DNA of 64,000 nucleotides from positions 7,782,042-7,846,041 of the forward strand of contig OZ022245.1 in NCBI GenBank assembly GCA_963978895.1. The letters run 5' to 3'. The notes under the pieces were generated by a model. That model did not search any database, was not told the origin of the DNA, and saw only the letters and a program-made list of their open reading frames with translations. This DNA comes from Erpobdella octoculata (lineage: Eukaryota; Annelida; Clitellata; Hirudinida; Erpobdellidae). A program made the translations under genes and the position numbers. Below are positions 1 through 12,169 of the stretch, piece by piece (the first letter of the stretch is position 1; each line of letters starts with the position of its first letter).

Positions 1-503
1 AGCAATGGGACACAATTATTCTCAGCGCCGAATGCATGTTAAATTGAAAAGTAAAAATGTAAATACGACTGAATTGGGACATCTCTATTTATTGATTGCA
101 TTTAAAAATCCTCTCCAATATTTCCACGTTCCAATTCTCTCACGAGTTCCTCATTTGACCACTTTGAGCTTCCCGATATTTAATTTCCATTTTCAAATGT
201 TGCTTTCTCCTCATCTTCTTTCATTTTTTATTCTTCCCGTGGAGTATGCGTGTGTGCGTGTACGAGACAGTTAGTGTGTTTGTGTATGTGTGTACGAGTG
301 TACGTGAAAGTTTGTGTGTTTGTTTTTGTACGTGCTTGTAGAGATGAAATAAATGTTTGGATGAGTAAAAATTTTTTAGAAAGTATTACACATAACTTAT
401 GTTTTGTGCTAATATATAATTGTATTTATTAAGTTTCTTTATTGTTAACAAAGTACACAAATGGTAGCAAAATACAAAAACATGGATAATATTATATGTA
501 TTA

Positions 504-548
<45 letters not shown>

Positions 549-960
549 ACACACACACACACACTTACAGTGCTGAATCAAACACGCAGACACGCACATA
601 CAAGCATACACACGCACACATGCACAAACGTCGACGATTGCTCATAAGACAAGACTGTGCAGGTTCAATTTCTCATTTTTCCGCAATCATCTTTGAGCTT
701 CCAGGCCATCCATCATCCCACTCTCTGAAACACACCGTGCCAAACATCCCAGTTGTCTTCGGCTCGCTGCTGCTGCCAGGAGATAATAGTAGTAGTATTT
801 AGTGGTGGTGGTAATGGTGGTAGTGGTGGTGCTGGTAGTAGTGGTAGTGCTAGTGCTAGTGATAGTGGAGATAATGGTGGTGGTGATAATTGTGGTGGTG
901 ATAAAGTGATGTTGTGGAATGATTTTTAGGTGGCCTGGGCATAAGCATACGAGCCGGGAA
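1..960. repeat. Low-complexity DNA with (CA)n and GTGGT-rich tracts
   Basis: No gene is visible here. The stretch holds a (CA)n microsatellite at about 505-565 followed by CA-rich degenerate sequence, a GT-rich patch at 250-330, and a (GGTGGT/AGTGGT) tract at about 800-905. Short open frames here have repeat-driven composition. Confidence 0.7.
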
Positions 961-1400
961 ACGAAGGGGTGCCAGCCCCCAGATTAGATTCGGGATAAAA
1001 ATGTCTACAAATTCGGGCCAAACAATTTAACAATTTTTGACAAAATAGGCAGACAATTTTGAGCATCATCACCATCTAGTTCTAGTAATGTCGAGAACGT
1101 TTCTTGCAAACATTAGAACAAATTCAATCGGATAAAAAATTGTTTTCCTCCGGATGAACTAGGTGAGACCGGGTTGGTTGTTATTAATGAAACGGTGTTG
1201 TTTAAACTCTTTAAAAAAACGACTTTCATTTAGTTCTGCCAATTTTTAACCACGTCGCCACAGTTTTGGTCAAAATTCAGGCAAAATTTTGTTTTTCAGA
1301 ACGTTTCTTCAGTGCACTCGGACGCATGAAAACACAACGATAGAGTACAAGGACCAAAAATTTCTAAACAATTTCTAAATATAGAACGAACATATGCTAA
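961..1400. other. Unassigned AT-rich sequence
   Basis: I see no ORF of note, repeat family or motif in this stretch. It ends at the Helitron-type terminus beginning at 1403. Confidence 0.5.
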
Positions 1401-1402
1401 TT

Positions 1403-1435
1403 CTAGAAGTACCCCGTCAAAAATGACTGTTTTTT
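1403..1435 (-). mobile_element. Helitron-type 3' terminus, minus orientation
   Basis: Read on the minus strand, a short stem-loop (GTCA/TGAC arms) is followed about ten bases later by CTAG, the CTRR end of Helitrons. The same terminus recurs at 21181, where the stem is better preserved. The 5' end of this copy was not found; the sequence up to 1717 shows nothing else recognisable. Confidence 0.55.
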
Positions 1436-1717
1436 ATTGAACTGTCAGATATTAAATAAAGAACGTCTTCCATATTTTCTATTATTAAGAAATTCAATGA
1501 AGTCAAGATCTCAATTGCTGTAAATGATTAAATGTGGTAATCAGACAATGTGTCTGCTCTACCTGCTCAGTAATATCAAAACCGGTTCAATGCTTTGAAT
1601 CGAAACTGGTTCAATCAAATTAAAATCACTACATTTCATGCCATGCTTTCGTAAGACAGCTTCAATATCTTGCAATGTTCTCTTTTGAACAATAAATCCA
1701 GCATAATGTCTATTTGT

Positions 1718-1893
1718 CTACCAAACAAGTACATTCGGCATGTCATGGAGGCGTAGAATATTTGATGCAAGGTGTGGAGAAGTCATCTTTCGGAGACACT
1801 TAAAATCTAGTAGTGCCAATTCCAATTTCAATTCGATCCTGTGTTCGATTCCTAACCAGTGGAGATGCCTAAGGATGGGAGTAATGTGATCGC
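1718..1893 (-). pseudogene. LINE reverse-transcriptase C-terminal remnant (5' of hAT insertion)
   Basis: The minus-strand translation carries the block RDHITPILRHLHWL, which corresponds to RDHITPLLRQLHWL near the C-terminus of the intact LINE ORF at 40494-43190. The remnant is cut at 1893 by a hAT-like insertion. Its upstream half is found beyond the insertion at 13550-13735. Removing the inserted DNA and one target duplication restores an uninterrupted reading frame across the junction, which shows that this was once one LINE copy. Confidence 0.75.
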
Positions 1894-1901
1894 GTTTGCG
1901 C
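1894..1901. repeat. Left 8-bp target-site duplication GTTTGCGC
   Basis: GTTTGCGC lies directly before the CAGGGACGTAAATT terminus and recurs exactly at 13542-13549 directly after the opposite terminus. Eight base pairs is the hAT target-duplication length. Confidence 0.8.
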
Positions 1902-2299
1902 CAGGGACGTAAATTCAGCATTTTCCAGGGGGGGCAAAATTTTCCCGCCATTATATAGCTTACTGACAGGGTTACCCGGTGTTGTCCGGGTTTTTTGTGC
2001 TTAGTTTTTTTTCGTTTTTGCCAACGAAACGTCAAAGAAATAACATTTTTTTTTTCAAAATTTTTTCATCAATGAAGTTACCTGCATGCCAAATGTTGTT
2101 AAAATTTCTCCTGCGGCTTGGATGTGATAAACGAATGCTCTCACACACACATTACCTTTTACAGTTATATAAATACGTAGGTACAAGCAGAGAGGGATAG
2201 GGAAATGCATCCCCCATCAGAGTATCAATTGAAATTTTTTGGGTATAATACCTTGTTTTTAGAAGACGACCGTAGCTTTTTTGGGAGGAGAAATTAGAA
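1902..2299 (+). repeat. First copy of hAT-like left end
   Basis: About 400 bp nearly identical to 12170-12567, diverging after GAGGAGAAATTAGAA. It includes a poly-G patch and a CCCGG-type stem-loop resembling a Helitron 3' hairpin in minus orientation (about 1966-1990). Confidence 0.8.
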
Positions 2300-2700
2300 A
2301 TGGCGCCCCACGTTTTAAGTTTTTAAAATTTATGGCTTATTTCTTATACGAAGGTCCACAATTAATGCAAGCTTCTATCAAGACATTTCTCACACAGCCC
2401 AGAGAAAATTTATTTTTATCTTTTTAGTTCCGAAGCTCGTTTGACCGTGGGGCCACTTTAAAGTTCTTTTTCAATATATGTATATGTATCTATATATATA
2501 TATATATATATCAATGTGTGTATGTATTTATGTGTGTGAGTTTTCCTTTAAGCATTGCTACACCATTCATCCGATCGTAATGAAATGTTCACACAACCTT
2601 GAGAGTTAACGGAAAAAAATTTAATAAAAAAAAAGAAAGTTGTGAAAAAAAATTGAAATTAGTCACAAAATGAGCGGAGCGGAGCGGGAAAGCGAACAGG

Positions 2701-2882
<182 letters not shown>

Positions 2883-3025
2883 CATAGACACACTCCGTTA
2901 AATATAAAACACCATTTAGCGTTTACTGATTTTTCTTTTAGTTTTGAAAAATAACGAATTGCAACCGACGAGGATTGAAAGACAGGAGCCATACAAAATT
3001 TATTTTTATTTTTATTAGGTTTAAA

Positions 3026-3065
3026 TCTACTGGCCAGTTTCGAAAAGTTCATCATCAGAGTCCGT
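3026..3065 (-). ncRNA. Degenerate hammerhead-like motif
   Basis: On the minus strand CTGATGA is followed by an extra T, a GAA/TTC stem II, GAAAC and a short ACTG/CAGT stem III. The two arms that should form stem I do not pair, so this copy probably cannot cleave. A sister copy lies at about 8785-8824. Confidence 0.35.
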
Positions 3066-3189
3066 ATGAACTTAAAGAATATAAACAAAACGGAGAATGG
3101 AGATGTACATTAAAAATTAATTAAAAAAACTAAAAAACTAATAATTACTCATGAAAATGCGATAGGTTAAAAGAAATATGATAAAAAAT

Positions 3190-3398
3190 GGCTGACTGTG
3201 AGCGGAAAAGCGACCGGAAGCGCGATTGCAGCCAGGAAAGGGAAAGCGAGGGAAAGGGAAAGCGACCGGGAACGGGAGAGCGAGCTGGAACGGGAGAGTA
3301 AGCAGGAACGGGAAAGCGACCGGGAGCGGGGAATGAAACGGGAGCGAAAGAGACAAGCATTAGAAAAACTTCTAAGAACCCCGGGCAACGCCGGGTAC
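3190..3398 (+). repeat. GC-rich minisatellite with Helitron-like 3' hairpin
   Basis: Degenerate units of CGGGAAAGCGAC type run for about 180 bp and lead into CCCCGGGCAACGCCGGGT, a stem-loop with CCCGG/CCGGG arms. At 8618 the same hairpin is followed by CTAG, identifying it as a Helitron 3' end. Open frames here only reflect the repeat. Confidence 0.65.
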
Positions 3399-3405
3399 CC
3401 GTCTT

Positions 3406-3484
3406 CCAGAAGATCTGATGAGAAAACTAGGGGGAAGTTTTTGCTTCAGTAAAATCGATCTCGCAGATGCATACCTCCAGAAAT
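3406..3484 (+). pseudogene. Gypsy-type reverse-transcriptase fragment
   Basis: About 25 codons in frame encode GGSFCFSKIDLADAYLQ, the conserved block around the first catalytic aspartate of Ty3/Gypsy reverse transcriptase. The fragment is bounded by the Helitron-like hairpin on the left and by an LTR at 3485 on the right. It is too short to function and belongs to a different lineage from the Gypsy element at 58.5 kb, which has FSQIDFAEAYHQ at this place. Confidence 0.8.
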
Positions 3485-3649
3485 TGTTGTGTCTTTCAGA
3501 AAACTTTATTCTTTCAAAACACAATATAAATAATAAGAAACATGTAATGTAAATACCGCGCAACTCGCTAAACACTAAACAGAACTTTCTTGCAACAACT
3601 CGGTAGTTAGTTTGGAAGGCGCACCTGACTACACCTGGAGTGTCTCGTC

Positions 3650-3655
<6 letters not shown>
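3485..3655 (-). mobile_element. Probable solo LTR
   Basis: The 171-bp segment begins TGTTGTG and ends CACAACA, an inverted LTR terminus. On the minus strand it carries AATAAA near its 3' end, consistent with an R-U5 region. No second copy or internal region is present. It interrupts the reverse-transcriptase fragment on its left and meets a (TA)n tract on its right, so a target duplication cannot be checked. Confidence 0.5.

Positions 3656-3746
<91 letters not shown>
3654..3746. repeat. (TA)n microsatellite
   Basis: About 45 TA units between the LTR and the 3' end of a minus-strand Penelope-like tail. Confidence 0.95.
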
Positions 3747-3747
<1 letters not shown>

Positions 3748-3933
3748 TTTAGGACAAGCTCGATTAAAAATATGTCTCCATTTAGCCGCTATGAGTTTTA
3801 TAGATACTTTCTCAATATTTCGGAACAACGTTTTTTGTTTACTGCAACACGTATTAAGAAAAGTATTAACATTTAAAACCTTCTTTATTTCAGACTTACG
3901 GGCCGTTTCGGCTTTCGCCATCTTCAGAGTCTG
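3747..3933 (-). mobile_element. Penelope-like terminal repeat (pLTR) with hammerhead, minus copy
   Basis: This is the left arm of a near-perfect inverted repeat whose right arm is 4015-4200. In minus orientation it opens with a hammerhead motif and closes with a block ending in TTAATCGAGCTTGTC, followed by A-rich DNA and (TA)n. Related closing blocks occur at 2882, 8641, 18030 and 63196. Penelope-like elements are known to carry hammerheads in terminal repeats that can be inverted; no reverse-transcriptase is present here. Confidence 0.6.
3891..3933 (-). ncRNA. Hammerhead ribozyme motif, copy 1
   Basis: On the minus strand: stem I CAGACT pairs with AGTCTG (6 bp). The core CTGAAGA is followed by one extra U, then stem II GGC-GAAA-GCC and GAAA. 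A very short stem III ACG-GCC-CGT leads to the cleavage position A after GU (predicted cut between 3897 and 3896). All catalytic core residues are present. The short stem III is typical of minimal type I hammerheads of Penelope-like elements. The extra base before stem II departs from the textbook consensus. Confidence 0.7.
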
Positions 3934-4014
3934 TAACTACAATCGCGTAAAAGGAGGCAAAAGATAAGAAAACATGTAATAACTAAATATACAAATAAAC
4001 TAATATCCTCAAGG

Positions 4015-5948
<1,934 letters not shown>

Positions 5949-7554
5949 CTAGCAGTGCCCGTAGCGGCTTCGCTCGCATGAAATTAGAGAGTTTGAACCG
6001 TGCATCCATAGTAGAGATCATTTTTTTAGGTCTCGGCTCGGCCCGTCGACAAATTAGCCCAGCCCGTTTTAAAAACCCGAACTCCTGGCCCGTCACAGCC
6101 CGTCTGAATTAGGCCCTGCCCATTTTTACAGGCCTAGAAGTTCTATATACTTGATGAAAAACTTCGGCCCGTCCCACCTTGACCTCAGGTTTGGCCCGGC
6201 CAAACTGAAGACCCTAAAATCACTAAAATATCTATATACTTAGTGAAAAGCCTCGGCCCGTCCCACTTTGATTTAAGGTTTGGCCTGGCCCGTGTGAAGA
6301 CTCTAAAATAACGGCTTGGCCCGGCCGATGATAAACTGGACTTAGCTACTTTTAACAGGCACAAAACTTCAAAATACTAATTTTTACATTTGTAGCACTT
6401 ACAGTTTGTGAGTAGCAGTTATTTTGAAATCAAATAACCCTTATTTCCACCCCACATTTGAGGTCCTGGAAACCAAATTTTCAAAAAATGCTAAAACACG
6501 TATTTCATTATTTTTGGAGTAGAAACTAAATACTAATTTTTACTTCTGTAGCATAAACAGTTTTTGAGTAGCAGCTACTTTAAAAACCAAATAACCCAAA
6601 AAATGATGAAACACGTATATCTTTTTTTTTGAGTAGATACTAAGTATTAATTTTTACATCTGTGGCAATTACAGTTGTTGAGTAGCAGTTACTTTAAAAA
6701 CCAAATAACCCTATTTTCCACCCCACATTTTAAGCCCTGGAAACCAAAATTTCAATAAATTGTGAAACCCATATATCATTATTTTTAGAGTAGAAACTAA
6801 ATACTAATTTTTACTTTTGAAACATTAACAGTTTTTGAGTAGAAGCTATTTTAAAAACCAAATAAACCAATTTTCCAACCCACATTTGAGGTCCGGGAAA
6901 CCAAATTTGTAAAAAATGGTGAAGCACGTATATCTTTATTTTTAGAAAAGAAACTAAATAATAATTTTTACATCTGTGGCATTTACTGTTTTTGAGTAGC
7001 AGTTACTATAAAAGACAATTAGCCCTATTTTCCACCCCACATTTAAAGTCCTGGAAACCAAATTTTCAAAAAATGCTAAAACTCGTGTTTCATTATTTTT
7101 GGAGTAGAAACTAAATACTAATTTTTACTCCTGTAGCAGTTTAAGTTTTTGAGTAGAAGCTACTTTAAAAACCAAATAACCCAATTTTCCAACCCACATT
7201 TGAGGTCCGGGAAACCGAATTTTCAAAAAATGGTGAAACACGTATCTTTTTATTTTTCAAAAAGAATCTATATACCAAATTTCAAAATCTCCTCATTTTT
7301 GGTTTTCGAGATATACATTGTTTTAGAAAAATGTTTGTTTTCCAGTTTTTTCCCCTCAGGAGTAAAATTTTCAAAAATCCTTTCTTAGCGGATGTTTACG
7401 CTATAAAAGTAATATAAGTTCCAAATTTCACGTTCCTAGGATGAGGCGTTTCAGCTCGGCGTTGATTATCAGTCAGTCAGTCAGTCAGTCAGTCAGTCAG
7501 TCAGTCAGTCAGTCAGTCAGTCAGTCAGTCAGTCAGGACATGTTCTTTTATATA
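5949..7554 (-). mobile_element. Non-autonomous Helitron, family 1 copy B (tandem with A)
   Basis: The 3' terminus CTAG (5949-5952) abuts the 5' TC of copy A with no base between them, giving a head-to-tail CTAG/TC junction. The inside matches copy A in order and orientation, with a shorter (CAGT)n array at about 7470-7536. The 5' end runs into TATATATCTATATA where the next Helitron begins. Confidence 0.75.
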
Positions 7555-8618
7555 TCTATATATATAAAAGGCAACGTATGTTCATTAATAACGCCAAAAC
7601 CAATGAAGGGATTTGCACGAAATTTTACATAATAAACATTTACCACCTAACAAATAATCTCATTTATTTAAAAAAATTGTTTTGAATGTTTTTAGAAAAT
7701 TAATTTTTAGAAATATTTTATCTATGCAATTTTAGAAAATTAATTTTTAGAAATATTTTATCTATGCAATTATATCGCGGCTTAACGAGCTTAGGGTTGC
7801 TTTCGACTTCTGTTCCGTCGTTGTTGGTTGTCGCGATTTCTCAAAATCAAAAGTGAGTATTATTTTACTTATATCAATTATATCAATATATCAAAAGTAA
7901 TATATAATATACTATATACTATACTATTATTTTTTTAATTACTGTATATCGTTCAAATGTTTTTGAATGTTTTAGAAAATTAATTTTTTTAAATATTTTC
8001 GCTATTGTATCAGAGCTATGTTTTGTTTACATTCGCTGTTTATCGTCTCGGTTTCTCGAAATCAAAGTAATTTAAAAACTTAGGCTACTATTCTTATATT
8101 ATTTACTTAGGCTACTATTTTTATATTATTTAATTGTTAATTATTGTTGTGTATATATTAAATTGTAAATTGTTTCGGTCGTTGTGTGTCAGGCTATCAT
8201 TATCGCTCTACCAGTCTAACCACTCTAACCAATCTAACCACTCTAACCTCTAACAGATATTATTTTGTGCTACTTTTAGTCTAACAGATATTATTTTGTG
8301 CTTACAGACAAGAAAATTGAAAAATTTATTGTGAGTGAGTATAGCAATATAACTATTAATGTATTTTAAGTATAATAGTATAACTATTAATGCACCTTAT
8401 GGAAAAACAAAAAACATTGTGTATCAGAAAGCTTTGCAATAAAATGACTGTATGTGTTTGTTGTATTTCTTTTAATTAAAAATCAAAAGTATCTGCATAA
8501 ATGTTTCAATAGATGCAAAGATGCCCGGGCAAACGAGCGGTTAAGGAAACGGGAGCCAGAGAGAAAAACGATAAAAAAACCTTTAAATTCCCCGGGCAAC
8601 GCCGGGTAACCCAGCTAG
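7555..8618 (+). mobile_element. Complete non-autonomous Helitron, family 2
   Basis: It begins TCTATATATATAAAAGGCAA after an A and ends with a CCCGG-GCAACG-CCGGG stem-loop, TAACCCAG and CTAG before a T. This is exactly the A[TC...CTAG]T arrangement of Helitron insertions, 1064 bp long. The interior is AT-rich, with short direct repeats (a duplicated AGAAATATTTTATCTATGCA segment at 7702-7770) and no ORF of note. Confidence 0.85.
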
Positions 8619-8640
8619 TATAGATATATATATATATATT

Positions 8641-9158
8641 TCGTAGACACACTCCGTTAAATATAAAACACCATTTAGCGTTTACTGATTTTTCTTTTAG
8701 TTTTGAAAAATAACGAATTGCAACCGACGAGGATTGAAAGACAGGAGCCATACAAAATTTATTTTTATTTTTATTAGGTTTAAATCTACTGGCCAGTTTC
8801 GAAAAGTTCATCATCAGAGTCCGTATGAACTTAAAGAATATAAACAAAACGGAGAATGGAGATGTACATTAAAAATTAATTAAAAAAAACTAAAAAACTA
8901 ATAATTACTCATGAAAATGCGATAGGTTAAAAGAAATATGATAAAAAATGGCTGACTGTGAGCGACAAAGCGACCGTGAGCGCGAATGCAGCCGGGAAAG
9001 GGAAAGCGAGGGAACGGGAAAGCGACCGGGAACGGGAGAGCAAGCTGGAATGGGAGAGTAAGCAGGAACGGGAAAGCGACCGGGAGCGGGGAATGAAACG
9101 GGAGCGAAAGAGACAAGCATTAGAAAAACTTCTAAAAACCCCGGGCAACGCCGGGTAC
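8641..9158. repeat. Compound repeat: Penelope-like tail plus GC-rich Helitron-like 3' end, copy 2
   Basis: The second copy of the block at 2882-3398, offset by about 5.76 kb, with scattered substitutions mainly in the minisatellite. It lies directly beyond the complete Helitron and a short TA tract. Confidence 0.75.
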
Positions 9159-9212
9159 CCCCGCTATATATTTAAATATATACTGGCGGGGGTACCCGGC
9201 GTTGCCCGGGGT
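9139..9212. repeat. Palindrome of two facing Helitron-like 3' ends
   Basis: GCAACGCCGGGTACCCCCGC is followed by an 18-bp AT spacer and then by its inverted counterpart. Two GC-rich elements of the same family thus meet 3' end to 3' end. Each arm also contains its own CCCGG hairpin. Confidence 0.75.
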
Positions 9213-9500
9213 TTTTAGAGATTTTTCTAATGTTTGTCTCTCGCTCCCGTTTCCTTCCCCGCTTGCTTTTCCGCTCTCGGTCGCTTTCCCGCTCCCGGTC
9301 GCTTTTTCGCTCACGGTCGCTTTTTCGCTCACAGTCGCTTTTTCGCTTTTGGTCGTTTTCCCGTTCCCGGTCGCTATCCCGCTCCCGGTCGCTATCCCGC
9401 TCCCGGTCGCTATCCGTTCCCGCCCGCTTTCCCGTTCCCGCTCACGCTTGCTTTCCCGTTCCTGCTCACGCTTGTTCTCCCGTTCCCGTTCCCGCTTGCA
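9184..9500 (-). repeat. GC-rich minisatellite, inverted copy
   Basis: The minus-strand copy of the CGGGAAAGCGACC minisatellite family, longer and more diverged than the plus copies at 3190 and 8950. All three reading frames stay open because the unit is 18 bp; none is likely to be a gene. Confidence 0.7.
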
Positions 9501-9673
9501 GACATACATACACACATAGGAAATTATGTCTATTAATGACATTCAGATAAAAAAACACAAACTGCAATAATATTTATATCATTGCTTAAATATTGCTGGA
9601 AAAAGTGTTCAGTGAAGATTGATTTTGATAATAATATATACAATAATATTGCTATTTCATAAGCTAAGTTAAA

Positions 9674-11314
9674 ATGTTTAAAAAAATGAGTAATTACCCA
9701 CACTCTGAACTATCGTTAAAAATTTCTTGCATAGATTTTGTTGTATTTAACTTCAACAAAATGTTTCTCGAAGCATCTTCTGAGAGTGAAAGTCTTCCTT
9801 TCAAAGTGAGAGATTGTGTGAAACTGTCATCGCATGTTTTTGGAGAAATACTTTCAAGAAGTCCGAAAATAGGAATTGAACTACTACCAGAGTATATAAT
9901 ACCATTTTATTTAAAGTTTCACAACTTCCATGAGGTAATGCTTAGAAATGCTATATTAGATAATTTTTTCCAGCCGATAGAAACAATTTTGGAAAAACAA
10001 AATCTTACATGTTTTTCGTTTGCTGTAGGTTCTAATAATTCTGATGAAGAAACATTTAAACAAACATTAAAATTGTATCATTATTTGTTTAAAAATACGA
10101 CTTTGTTTCTGAACTTGAAAACTTTAGAATTAGATTTTAGATGTCATGTTATTCGAAATTACTACAAAAATAACAATAACAAAGTGTGTTCGTGGTCATG
10201 CCCTGAATTAGTTGAACTTTATCTGTTTTGTTATTGTTGGTATGAATCAAACACTAAAGAAGATCAAATTGATATTCTTAAAATTCAATTTCCTGCCGAA
10301 AATCTAAAAGTTTTACGTATATCAGGTTGTGATTATGCACGAAAAACCATTGACAAGTTTTCCCATTTTGTTAGTCTTCAAAAGCTAGCTATAAATAAGT
10401 TTGTTGGTAAATCATTGGATGAATTGGTTGATTCAATATCATGTCTTTCTAATTTAAAAATGCTTGATATGAGTGAAAACAGATGCTTTCGACTAATCAA
10501 TAACAAAAATCTTCAATTAATTTACAAAATGATAGATAAATTGCCTAATTTAGTTTATTTAGATATAAGTAATGTAGAAGCTGTGTTTGAAGAACCTGTC
10601 ACGTGGACTCACTCAAAACGTTTGCAGTATTTAGGGTTGCGTTTTAGATGCGACAATGAAGAATTCCAATTTTCTTCAAACATAAACTCAGAAGTTGTAA
10701 GTAACTTTCACAGAGTTGATGGATTTTTAGCGTCAATGAAAAACTTTTTTTGGGATTATAACAAATTTTCAGACGTTTTCTATTATTTTTTAGAATTTGC
10801 TGAAAAGAAACAACATCATCCTGATATCAATACAAATCTGTCAAACATTTTTCAATGTATATCCCAAGCACTTTATTACAATTTCGAAGAACATTTTATG
10901 TTTTGGTTTGAGTTTTTAGATATAGCTTGCAATTCATCCGAAATTGTACTGAAAAAGTGTGAACTTAAAAATTTTATAAAAATGACGTTGAATTCGGGAA
11001 ACTTGGAAACTTTTCTGATCTACTATGATGACTACTTAAATTTTCAAAATAATGTGTTATGGGAAGAGTTATTATCACCAAATTACGGCTGGATCTCAGT
11101 CGTTTTGTCTCTTGATACAAAAAATGATAGTTTCACATATAAGGTCCCTCATCTTATAAAAGCATATGAGAAATACCACGAATTTACAAAACGTATCATT
11201 CCAGAAGCTGAGGATATTGTGAAATTTGTTAAATCAAATTCAAAGCATAACGAAAAGTTAGTAGAGGACTTTTTAGAAAAACATAAAAAACTGAAACAAG
11301 AAATTGACAATTGA
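9674..11314 (+). CDS. ZYG-11/ZER1-like leucine-rich repeat and ARM-like protein
   Basis: A 546-residue intronless ORF. The N-terminal segment (about 45-65, CVKLSSHVFGEIL) resembles the region that precedes the repeats in ZYG-11 proteins. Residues about 145-335 hold irregular leucine-rich repeats (LKTLELDF, LKVLRISGC, LKMLDMSENR, LVYLDISN, LQYLGLRF). Residues about 350-540 are helical, as in the ARM-like C-terminal half of the family. ZYG-11/ZER1 proteins are substrate receptors of CUL2 ubiquitin ligases; that role here is inferred from the fold. It is shorter than ZYG11B (about 740 residues), mainly in the ARM part. The single exon between mobile elements suggests a retrocopy or a member of an expanded lineage-specific family. 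The frame is intact and AATAAA follows 83 bp after the stop. An unrelated LRR protein remains possible. Confidence 0.6.
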   Translation: MFKKMSNYPHSELSLKISCIDFVVFNFNKMFLEASSESESLPFKVRDCVKLSSHVFGEILSRSPKIGIELLPEYIIPFYLKFHNFHEVMLRNAILDNFFQPIETILEKQNLTCFSFAVGSNNSDEETFKQTLKLYHYLFKNTTLFLNLKTLELDFRCHVIRNYYKNNNNKVCSWSCPELVELYLFCYCWYESNTKEDQIDILKIQFPAENLKVLRISGCDYARKTIDKFSHFVSLQKLAINKFVGKSLDELVDSISCLSNLKMLDMSENRCFRLINNKNLQLIYKMIDKLPNLVYLDISNVEAVFEEPVTWTHSKRLQYLGLRFRCDNEEFQFSSNINSEVVSNFHRVDGFLASMKNFFWDYNKFSDVFYYFLEFAEKKQHHPDINTNLSNIFQCISQALYYNFEEHFMFWFEFLDIACNSSEIVLKKCELKNFIKMTLNSGNLETFLIYYDDYLNFQNNVLWEELLSPNYGWISVVLSLDTKNDSFTYKVPHLIKAYEKYHEFTKRIIPEAEDIVKFVKSNSKHNEKLVEDFLEKHKKLKQEIDN

Positions 11315-11396
11315 TGATTTGTATCTGCTAACATTTTTGTTATATCTAAGAACTATTTTTTTTATGCATTCTTATAAGTATGTTTTATATTTTTTA

Positions 11397-11402
11397 AATA
11401 AA
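11397..11402 (+). terminator. Polyadenylation signal AATAAA
   Basis: AATAAA lies 83 bp after the stop of the ZYG-11-like ORF. A similar ATGTTTTATATTTTTAAATAAA stretch recurs near 11570, a partial duplication of the 3' region. Confidence 0.5.
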
Positions 11403-12169
11403 CTTCAAAAATCAACGAAAAAAAGCATTTTATTATTTTTTAAAAATTACAGATATTTTTTTACTCTAACTTTATTTGAATATAACTGACGCTGTTATTT
11501 ATACAGGACGAAGAATCAATTGTTAGGCATAAAAACAAATAAAATGAAATAAAAAATAATTTTTTATGTTTTATATTTTTAAATAAACTGAAAAAAACAA
11601 AGAAAAAAGACTTTTTTTACACATTTTTACTTGACTTCTTTGTCTGTCTGTCTGTCTGTCGTCAAATTGTGCAATCGATTTTAAACTAACTTCCCGATGA
11701 ACTAGAAACTTAAAAATTTAAACATACCTCCAAACTGATTAACCATCATTTTTTCGCATTCTATCAAAATTTAATTAAATAATTATTTGTGGTATTTCCG
11801 TTGAACTATTTATTGTCTATGCTAATATGTTTGTTGTTTATGTTACAGAATGTGGCCTACACAATCCATTATATAAAACTGTGTTTTTAAAAAACTTTTT
11901 TTTTATTCACTTGTTTTTTTATTTTTTTTTTAAATGTTAGCAATAATGACATGCAAGAAAGTTTGTGGTGCAACTTCGTACGGGGTGATAGCTCGCGCAT
12001 GCCTAGTGAGACACATAATCGCCTGCTCTAAAAGTATCATCTACATAATTTATTCACAATCCAACTTCGATATTTCAGATGTAATACCATTCTTTGCCGA
12101 TAAATTTTGATATAAAAAAGAAATGAGAATAAAATGATTCATTATTTTTGCCGTTAAACGTCAAACGCC
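11403..12169. other. Unassigned AT-rich DNA
   Basis: Apart from a duplicated 3'-UTR-like segment near 11570 and a (TGTC)n patch near 11640, I see nothing recognisable. Confidence 0.5.

Noticed and set aside
3026..3065. A fourth functional hammerhead
   Set aside because: The catalytic core is recognisable but stem I arms do not pair, so it is listed only as a degenerate motif.
3481..3492. Continuation of the Gypsy RT fragment as KLLC
   Set aside because: The bases TTGTTGTGT belong to the start of the LTR; the match is coincidental.
9132..9550. Arg/Ser/Glu-rich frames of 100-136 codons on both strands
   Set aside because: They reflect the 18-bp GC-rich minisatellite; every frame is open and no domain is present.
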